A stretch of DNA of 64,000 bases from Paenibacillus glycanilyticus NBRC 16618 (lineage in GTDB: Bacteria > Bacillota > Bacilli > Paenibacillales > Paenibacillaceae): positions 1 through 64,000 of the forward strand of contig NZ_BILY01000014.1 of assembly GCF_004000805.1 (NCBI RefSeq). Direction: 5' to 3'. Shown here in pieces: positions 58,875 through 64,000 of this stretch. The position numbers and the translations under genes were made by a program. The notes under the pieces were generated by a model. That model was not told the DNA's origin. It worked only from the letters and a program-made list of their open reading frames with translations, and searched no databases. Each line of letters opens with the position of its first letter. The first letter of the stretch is position 1.

Positions 58875-59033
58875 TTACCGCATGACGTTATCTGCGTCTG
58901 TTGAGTAGGCAAGATCTTTTTGAGCTTCCAATTCATCCAGCCTCTTCACGAGCGCTGCGCGAATGTCGTTGTATGCATCACTACCAAGCGGTACTCTAAG
59001 GGGACCTTCCCCCTGATCAACGATACTCCTTAA
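58875..59033 (-). pseudogene. Inverted C-terminal fragment of an SDR gene
   Basis: On the minus strand, a 52-codon frame without start ends at TAA 58877-58875 and reads VDQGEGPLRVPLGSDAYNDI, ALVKRLDELEAQKDLAYSTD and ADNVMR. This is the C-terminus of the SDR subfamily to which the gene at 57760-58497 belongs (GSDA and the long final helix). It would extend that gene to a normal length if the region between was flipped. Confidence 0.8.
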
Positions 59034-59131
59034 TTATTTGTAATTGAACTATATTTAAGTATTTGTCAGGTAATGTAATTCCATTCATGCTCAAATCGAG
59101 ATGAGTTAGAACTAAACAGCAGTCATGATTG

Positions 59132-59157
59132 AACTAAACAGGAGACGATAGTTCAGC
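59132..59157 (+). repeat. Dispersed repeat copy (AACAGGAGACGATAGTTCA type)
   Basis: AACTAAACAGGAGACGATAG, continuing TTCAGC. Confidence 0.7.
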
Positions 59158-59192
59158 CATTCAGGAATAATTTTCCACCAGGAACCTAGAAG

Positions 59193-59240
59193 GGGCTGTT
59201 CCAAGGTCACGAAAGTGATCCGAGGGACAACCCCGTTTTT
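59193..59240 (+). terminator. Hairpin terminator
   Basis: GGGGCTGTTCC / GGGACAACCCC with a nested GGTCAC-GAAA-GTGATC stem, then GTTTTTAAT. Confidence 0.75.
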
Positions 59241-59286
59241 AATAGAATAAGAACTTCTATACAATTACGAAAATAAGTTATTCAGC

Positions 59287-59306
59287 GAAAGGGCAGGATA
59301 GCGTGG
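59287..59306 (+). repeat. Dispersed repeat copy (GGGCAGGATAGCG type)
   Basis: GAAAGGGCAGGATAGCGTGG, closely matching the copy at 44091. Confidence 0.7.
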
Positions 59307-59622
59307 CATATACACCGAATTAAGGGGAAATGTATCTGCGTTTCTAGTCATTCAGGAGGTAAAAAACGAACAAAAGAATTGCTATTCAATCTGCAGCAAA
59401 TGAAATATCACGTTCTATCTAGTGCAGAATTCGACTCTTCTTCTATTGCAACACCCTTGACTAATTGTTAAAGAAGCTCAAGCGTGGAAATTCGTTATAG
59501 AATTTCGCACCAACCAGCCTTCTGAATGTGATCTATTACTCAAAGATTTTGAATGAAAGTAAATTACACGCTATGACACGTTCTGCCGGTCGTTAAGCAA
59601 CAAAAAGAGGGGGTGTTTGGTT

Positions 59623-60525
59623 ATGATACTTAGTGTTGAAGAACGGGACCAAATATTGGCCCAACTGAATGAGCGGCAGCGGCAATACTTATCAGATTAT
59701 CTTGTTCGCGGTCATCGGACAGTATTTGCTAATATCATGGCCAAGGAGAAGGGTTTTCATATTCCCGAGGATTCGGATCCGGCAGAAATCGAAAGGTTAT
59801 TGCAAGACTGGATTTATGTGGGCTATATTGATGGCGGCCATATTAGGCAGGACCTACGATGTGAATGCGGCCGGCCGCTGAGATATCAGCACCAGGTAAG
59901 GAATAAATCCACTGGCGAAATAAAGTTTTTTGGTATTGAGCATTTAAAAGAGCATTTGGGCATTGGGGCAACTACTGTAGCTGCCGTTAAAAAAGGGTTC
60001 GATGCCATTGATTATGAATTGGACGAGCTTCTAACCAAGTGGAAAAATAAATGGATCATGGATCCGGAGTTGCTTCAAGTGGATAGTATTCCAACGCCGG
60101 TTGCCGAGCAAATTAAGCTTGGTCTCCCGTTGCTTGAAAAACAAATACGCAGCTTGAAACAGAATCGAATCAGATTACTTCCTAGAAAGCTAACCTTTGA
60201 AGAAAAAACGCCTCCCAAAGAAGTAGTTGCAGAAATCGAAAGAGATTTATTCAGCTAGAACGAACCTCCCCAGACTTCACAGAGCGATCCTTTTTATCTT
60301 TCGGAGAATTCAAAGTCAGCTATACAAAGTTATATTAAGAGCGGTACTCAAAGCGCCCGTATCATTTCTGATTTACTGATTCTTGAGCACGCAGCTCCGA
60401 AGAAGCGTTTGATTACTGGTAAACCTGAGATTTATGCTGCTGTGTGTATGTATATTGAACGTCATTATAATGTAGAAATTACTACATTAGGCGCGGAAGA
60501 TCGTATTTACACGATTAATTCATAA
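59623..60525 (+). pseudogene. DUF3895-like gene interrupted by an in-frame TAG
   Basis: ATG 59623 (AGAGGGGG 9 bases upstream) starts a 211-residue frame (ILSVEERDQILAQLNERQRQ, LRCECGRPLRYQHQVRNKST and FFGIEHLKEHLGI) that stops at TAG 60256-60258. The same frame then continues for 88 codons to TAA 60523-60525 (SKSAIQSYIKSGTQSARIIS, then KRLITGKPEIYAAVCMYIER) with no start codon of its own. The C-terminal block looks like a DUF3895-type domain (tentative). A CxCG...H...H pattern in the first part may bind zinc. A single nonsense mutation would explain the split; the 211-residue product may still be made. Confidence 0.75.
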
Positions 60526-60548
60526 GAAGTAGAAGTACTCCAAAGAAA

Positions 60549-60592
60549 CTGCCTGTTATCATTCGAATAATGACGACAGGCAGTTCTTGTAT
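60549..60592. terminator. Bidirectional terminator between the DUF gene and the NAT gene
   Basis: AACTGCCTGT (60548-60557) / ACAGGCAGTT with an inner TCATT/AATGA pair; convergent genes end on both sides. Confidence 0.8.
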
Positions 60593-60600
60593 TGAAACGA

Positions 60601-61371
60601 CTAGTCCAGCTTGATCCCAAAGTGCTGGCGTAACGCTTCCTTGTAAGCTTCGTCCGATTGGGGCGTGAACACGTTGACCCCATCTTGGGCAAACAGGCGG
60701 AATTCCTTCCCGGCCACCGTGTTCCGGCCCTCCCGGGTGCGAATGGCAACCATCTCTGCCTTCGTAAAAATAGAGTCTGGCGCATGCTCGCACCAATAGC
60801 TGGCCATGATGTAATCCTTCGGCAGCTGTGGCTCCTCCGTGAATGAATAGAGCCGGCACCATTCTCCATGCTTCAGTTCGCACAGCATCCAGCCATAGTA
60901 CGGGTCCTTGTCCAATCGGTAAGTTTCATCGCCCTGCCGGTGCGGAAGCCCCTCGACCATGGCGACTGGCCGACGGGGAACAATGCCGCCGACACCCACG
61001 TCACATAAATAGGTTTGGTCCCCGGCTTCAACCTTCAGCACTTGATGGCGACGTTTCGGAGGAGGGGACGGCTCGTCGCGCCAAAAGCGGGCGAACAGAT
61101 CGGTTACAGGGTATCCCAGCTCGCGCAGCAGCCATCCGAACAGCGCGTTCAACTCGAAGCAATAACCCCCGCGTCGCCTGACGACAATTTTATCGAATAG
61201 GTGATCGATCTCAAGCGAGACCGGCACGCCACGCACAATGTCCAAATTCTCATAAGGCACGGCGTGAAGATGACAGTCCTGCAGATCTGCGAGCGCTTGA
61301 GCGCTTCTGTCCAGCGGTCCTTCATAGCCGATTCGATCTAAATAGAGCTGAATCTTGCTTTTCACGTCCAT
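60601..61371 (-). CDS. Arylamine N-acetyltransferase
   Basis: A 256-residue acetyl-CoA-dependent arylamine/hydrazine N-acetyltransferase. The catalytic triad is complete: C71 in RRGGYCFELN, H109 in RRHQVLKV and D124 in YLCDVGVGG. Other signs: CHLHAVPYENLDIVRG near the N-terminus and GWLLRELGYPVTDLFARFW in the first domain; the C-terminal beta domain follows. Length is normal for the family. Bacterial NATs detoxify aromatic amines or act in ansamycin ring closure; no such cluster is here. The minus-strand start has a good GGAGGAG site. Confidence 0.93.
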   Translation of the reverse strand: MDVKSKIQLYLDRIGYEGPLDRSAQALADLQDCHLHAVPYENLDIVRGVPVSLEIDHLFDKIVVRRRGGYCFELNALFGWLLRELGYPVTDLFARFWRDEPSPPPKRRHQVLKVEAGDQTYLCDVGVGGIVPRRPVAMVEGLPHRQGDETYRLDKDPYYGWMLCELKHGEWCRLYSFTEEPQLPKDYIMASYWCEHAPDSIFTKAEMVAIRTREGRNTVAGKEFRLFAQDGVNVFTPQSDEAYKEALRQHFGIKLD

Positions 61372-61517
61372 ATTTCCATTCTCCTCCCTTAAGACTAATT
61401 TAGATCTAGTTTAACTCAAACTTGTCGTGAGAGGTGACAATTGTTGTCGAACGAGCCGGCAGAAATAAAAAGATGACCTTGATGTAGAAGGTCATCTCTT
61501 GGCTTATACAATTCCGT

Positions 61518-61533
61518 AAGCGAGGAGAAAGCA
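61518..61533 (+). repeat. Second repeat motif, AAGCGAGGAGAAAGCA, copy 2
   Basis: Identical 16-mer to 47569-47584; both are followed by sequences with ATTCAT and TATG. Confidence 0.6.
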
Positions 61534-61547
61534 ATGATTCATATTAT

Positions 61548-61590
61548 GTATAGAAGTTCTTATCGTCAGCTCAAGACAAAACTTCTATAC
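61548..61590. repeat. Perfect 11-base inverted repeat
   Basis: GTATAGAAGTT (61548-61558) and AACTTCTATAC (61580-61590). The arm ACTTCTATAC also occurs at 59251 beside a repeat copy. Confidence 0.65.
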
Positions 61591-61933
61591 AAAGCCGTAT
61601 TAGGACAATCTTAACTTCTGGAGATACAGGCAGATCACTCGTAAAATACTTCTCTGAGCGCGAAGACCAGATGCGCGAATGGAACAGGGAATGAGGTCGT
61701 CTGCCTCCTCAAGAGTACGTTGTCTTTATTGTGCTATTCAAGTGACTCGATAATGAAGGTTATCTTCTATTGTTACCTGTATAATCCAGAATGGAAGCGA
61801 GAACTTTTTAAGAGGGGAGGGATATAGGGGAGGCTTGAGATTCATGAAGCTATTTACGAAAACGCTTTCTTTCGCCTCGCTTCATAGCAATTCGAGAGAT
61901 AGAACAATATGGCACTGACAGGAGGAATTTCTA

Positions 61934-63688
61934 ATGATAGGATCACAGAGAAAAAAATTCATGAAAAGAGTGACAGCTTTTGTGATGACCATATGTTTGA
62001 TAGCTGCATTTGGGTTTAACAGTTCGAAGCCCGCATCGGCAGCGGCGGTATCTCCGTCGCAGGCCTATGTCGAAGCAATGGGCAAAGGCTGGAACGTATT
62101 TAATACCTTTGATAGCTTCAATTCAAACGACTTCTCGCTATCCGATGAAACTTCCTGGGGGCAGCCGAAGGTAACGCAAGAGTTGATTGTGGCAGCCAAG
62201 GCCAAAGGCTTCAATAGCATTCGCATCCCCATGACCGCCTATACCAGATATACAATGGGAGCCGACGGACACTATGTCATCGATTCCTCTTGGCTGGCCA
62301 GATATAAACAAGTAGTGGACTGGGCCGTTTCCGCAGGATTTTATGTCATGATCAACCTGCATCACGATTCCTGGATCTGGCTTAAAGACTGGGATGGAAA
62401 TACGGCATCCGAGGAATATAAGCGATATGTGGATTTGTGGACACAGCTTGCGGATTATTTCAAGGACGAACCCAATACCGTATCCTTCGAGACCATAAAT
62501 GAGCCGCAATTCGCAAGCGATACCGGAACCGTCACAAAGCAGGATAAATTGAATAGGATCAACCAAGCTGCCTATCAAGTGATTCGTCATTCGGGTGGCG
62601 ATAATGCAACAAGAATGGTTATTATTCCGACTTATGAAACAAACAGTGCTGAGGATAAAACCCTTGCAACCTACAACTTTATCACAAGCCTGAATGATCC
62701 GAACATTATTGCCACCGTTCATTATTACAGCGACTGGGTGTATAGCGGCAACCTGGGTATTACAGGTTTTGACGAACAGCTTTACAAAGACTCCGCTCAA
62801 ACGCCGAGATCCAATACGGATCTGTTCTTTAACACCTTGAATAACACTTTTATTTCAAAAGGCATCGGGGTTGTCATTGGCGAATATGGCTGGTTATCTT
62901 CCGATGAAGGCGCTGCAGCCAATCAGTCGGGCGAGAAGCTGAAATATCTGGAATATTTGAATTACATGGCTTCAAAATATAGAGTCAGTACGATGATCTG
63001 GCCGCCTGCATTCGATCGGGTCGCGCCATATGACTGGAATTATTTGATAGGGTCAACGATTAAAACATCCGTTCAGGGACAACGTTCCTCCAATTCGACA
63101 GGGTTAAACGAAATCTATATTAAAGAAAAGGCTGCAAGGGATATTCAGATTCCGCTTACGCTGAACGGGAATACCTTTAAAGGCATCGCAGGATTGAAGA
63201 AAAGCGATTATTCCTATAATGCCAAAACCGCAACTCTTACGCTTTCCAAAAATTTTGTAACCGAGAAATTCACAAAGGGGTCATACGGGCTCATTGCGGA
63301 TTTGGAGTTGCAATTCTCAGCAGGCGCCGCATGGCATCAATATATAATCAAATATGCAGCGCCAGTATTTCAAACCGCTACAGGCACGACAACCTCCGGA
63401 ATTACGATTCCGGTAACCTTCAACGGTTCCAAGGTAAAACGTGCTTCAGCCTATGATGCATCCGGCAACAGAATCGGCCCGAATTCCTGGTTCCCGTATA
63501 TGCAGTTTGGCTCTGAATTTAATGCGAACTATACCGAAGGTACGTTCAGTATACAAAGCAACTTCTTTAACAATTCCGTATTGGATGGTACCATCAAGAT
63601 TACGATCGAATTCTACGATGGGCAAGTCATAAACTATGCCATCCAAAAGAGCGGATCGAATGTGACCGGGATCGGGGTAGTTTCTTGA
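61934..63688 (+). CDS. Secreted GH5 endoglucanase with X2-like and CBM46-like modules
   Basis: A 584-residue secreted beta-glucanase. Signal peptide about 1-37 (RVTAFVMTICLIAAFGFNSS, cleavage near ASAAA). GH5 catalytic domain about 40-400: general acid/base E190 in SFETINEPQ, nucleophile E317 in GVVIGEYGWL, plus NLHHDSW and HYYSDW. An X2-like Ig domain follows at about 403-483 (PLTLNGNTFKGIAGLKKSDY) and a CBM46-like module at about 487-584 (IPVTFNGSKVKRASAYDASG). The GH5_4-X2-CBM46 order matches known Bacillus xyloglucan/beta-glucan-degrading enzymes, so plant-cell-wall glucans are the expected substrate. GGAGG before ATG; terminator after. Confidence 0.93.
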   Translation: MIGSQRKKFMKRVTAFVMTICLIAAFGFNSSKPASAAAVSPSQAYVEAMGKGWNVFNTFDSFNSNDFSLSDETSWGQPKVTQELIVAAKAKGFNSIRIPMTAYTRYTMGADGHYVIDSSWLARYKQVVDWAVSAGFYVMINLHHDSWIWLKDWDGNTASEEYKRYVDLWTQLADYFKDEPNTVSFETINEPQFASDTGTVTKQDKLNRINQAAYQVIRHSGGDNATRMVIIPTYETNSAEDKTLATYNFITSLNDPNIIATVHYYSDWVYSGNLGITGFDEQLYKDSAQTPRSNTDLFFNTLNNTFISKGIGVVIGEYGWLSSDEGAAANQSGEKLKYLEYLNYMASKYRVSTMIWPPAFDRVAPYDWNYLIGSTIKTSVQGQRSSNSTGLNEIYIKEKAARDIQIPLTLNGNTFKGIAGLKKSDYSYNAKTATLTLSKNFVTEKFTKGSYGLIADLELQFSAGAAWHQYIIKYAAPVFQTATGTTTSGITIPVTFNGSKVKRASAYDASGNRIGPNSWFPYMQFGSEFNANYTEGTFSIQSNFFNNSVLDGTIKITIEFYDGQVINYAIQKSGSNVTGIGVVS

Positions 63689-63747
63689 TCTCAGGTTACT
63701 GTAGATTCTGCGACGAGTATATACCGTCGGCATTATAACATAGAAGT

Positions 63748-63784
63748 AGATCCCCGATCCTTACCGGCATCGGGGATTTTTTTG
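63748..63784 (+). terminator. Terminator of the endoglucanase gene
   Basis: ATCCCCGAT (63750-63758) / ATCGGGGAT (63769-63777) perfect stem, then seven T. Confidence 0.9.
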
Positions 63785-64000
63785 CTGCGCCAGCTCTCTC
63801 TTACGTTATGTACTTGACTAGATGTTTACAACCATCGGTTAAAGGGGCAGATACAATGGCATGATATCAATTTTGAGGGGGAATCCCTGTTTCGCAACTC
63901 GATTTATTAAGCTAACGGGCGGATAGTGGGGGAAGTTTCAGTTATAATAGCTGTTAGTAAGAGTACACATGGCCTAACGACTTTCCCTTTACTGTTAACA
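63785..64000. other. Right-end intergenic region
   Basis: No gene seen. It holds a dispersed repeat copy at 63911-63930. Confidence 0.45.
63911..63930 (+). repeat. Dispersed repeat copy (AACGGGCGGATAG type)
   Basis: GCTAACGGGCGGATAGTGGG, a slightly shortened form of the CAGGATAG class. Confidence 0.6.

Larger units (their letters stand above)
59034..59622. other. Intergenic region with repeats, hairpin and decayed coding traces
   Basis: It holds two dispersed repeat copies (59132, 59287), a terminator (59193-59238) and, at about 59365-59558, coding-like traces in two frames (RTKELLFNLQQMKYHVLSSA and AWKFVIEFRTNQPSECDLLL). The traces have no start and are interrupted, so they are relics. The ribosome binding site of the next gene is at 59606-59613. 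Confidence 0.5.
61372..61933. other. Intergenic region before the endoglucanase gene
   Basis: About 560 bases. It holds a hairpin AGATGACCTT/AAGGTCATCT (61471-61497), an 11-base perfect inverted repeat GTATAGAAGTT / AACTTCTATAC (61548-61558 and 61580-61590), the 16-mer AAGCGAGGAGAAAGCA (61518-61533), and a 28-codon coding-like relic ending at 61694 (TSGDTGRSLVKYFSEREDQM). No intact gene; the cellulase promoter should be in the last 200 bases. Confidence 0.55.

Noticed and set aside
61548-61590. Insertion-sequence terminal inverted repeats
   Set aside because: Only 21 bases separate the arms, with no transposase; it is a hairpin or a regulatory site.
1-64000. tRNA, rRNA and riboswitches
   Set aside because: No cloverleaf with TTCGAATC-type arm, no rRNA core sequence and no T-box, purine, TPP or SAM riboswitch core was recognised by eye; a covariance-model search was not possible.

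Overview
The window looks like a chromosomal segment of a spore-forming Gram-positive bacterium of the Paenibacillus/Cohnella type. The grounds are strong AGGAGG-type ribosome binding sites, frequent TTG/GTG starts, a five-gene spore-coat cluster laid out like Bacillus subtilis yraG-yraF-adhB-yraE-yraD, a cell-wall protein with three SLH domains, a stalk-domain protein and many intrinsic terminators. This is inference from content; no rRNA, tRNA, CRISPR array or complete insertion sequence was seen.

Layout. 1-8.2 kb: the end of a SNF2 helicase gene, small VOC, Dabb and DinB-like proteins, a pair of Gfo/Idh/MocA dehydrogenases, an MsrA-MsrB fusion whose MsrB half has lost its catalytic cysteine, and a convergent Dus. 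8.3-14 kb: a LysR regulator divergent from two tandem paralogous amidohydrolases, then an MFS transporter divergent from a TetR regulator with three matching operator-like dyads. 14-19 kb: the yra-type spore-coat operon, a small TTG-start protein, two coupled CBO0543 membrane proteins and a yellow/royal-jelly-like beta-propeller. 19.3-21.2 kb: two paralogous Asp/Glu-family racemases flanking a response regulator gene that has lost its middle; both racemase promoters share an AT-rich palindrome core.

21.3-27.3 kb is the most interesting block. Six co-directional genes encode a secreted transglutaminase-like protein, a stand-alone amino-acid adenylation enzyme, an acyl carrier protein, an MBOAT acyltransferase, an SGNH-like extracytoplasmic protein with Cys in the nucleophile position, and a lipoprotein. 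The logic matches Dlt (activate, load on carrier, pass through the membrane, transfer outside), but the set is clearly not the standard dltABCD operon.

27.5-50.3 kb is a patchwork accessory region: VIT1/CCC1 and DUF302 proteins, a Nudix gene bracketed by repeats, the 970-residue SLH surface protein, oxidoreductases, peptidase E, a stalk-domain protein, a nucleotidyltransferase, a LysR/NodB-GNAT/MFS unit, an isochorismatase, an ASCH protein, 8-oxoguanine deaminase, and a WYL regulator coupled to a monooxygenase. A short repeat (core like AACGGGCAGGATAGTTCA) occurs at about 17 intergenic places, all on the + strand, often beside a hairpin. 50.3-64 kb: a large unrecognised protein, an HxlR regulator facing a cystine-type ABC transporter whose permease has an in-frame TGA, an SDR/MerR pair, an XRE regulator with an SDR whose 3' end appears to lie inverted downstream, a DUF-type gene split by an in-frame TAG, an arylamine N-acetyltransferase, and a secreted GH5 endoglucanase with X2-like and CBM46-like modules.

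A recurring theme is gene decay: truncated GNAT, MFS, CBO0543 and SDR remnants, one response-regulator deletion and two nonsense-interrupted genes.
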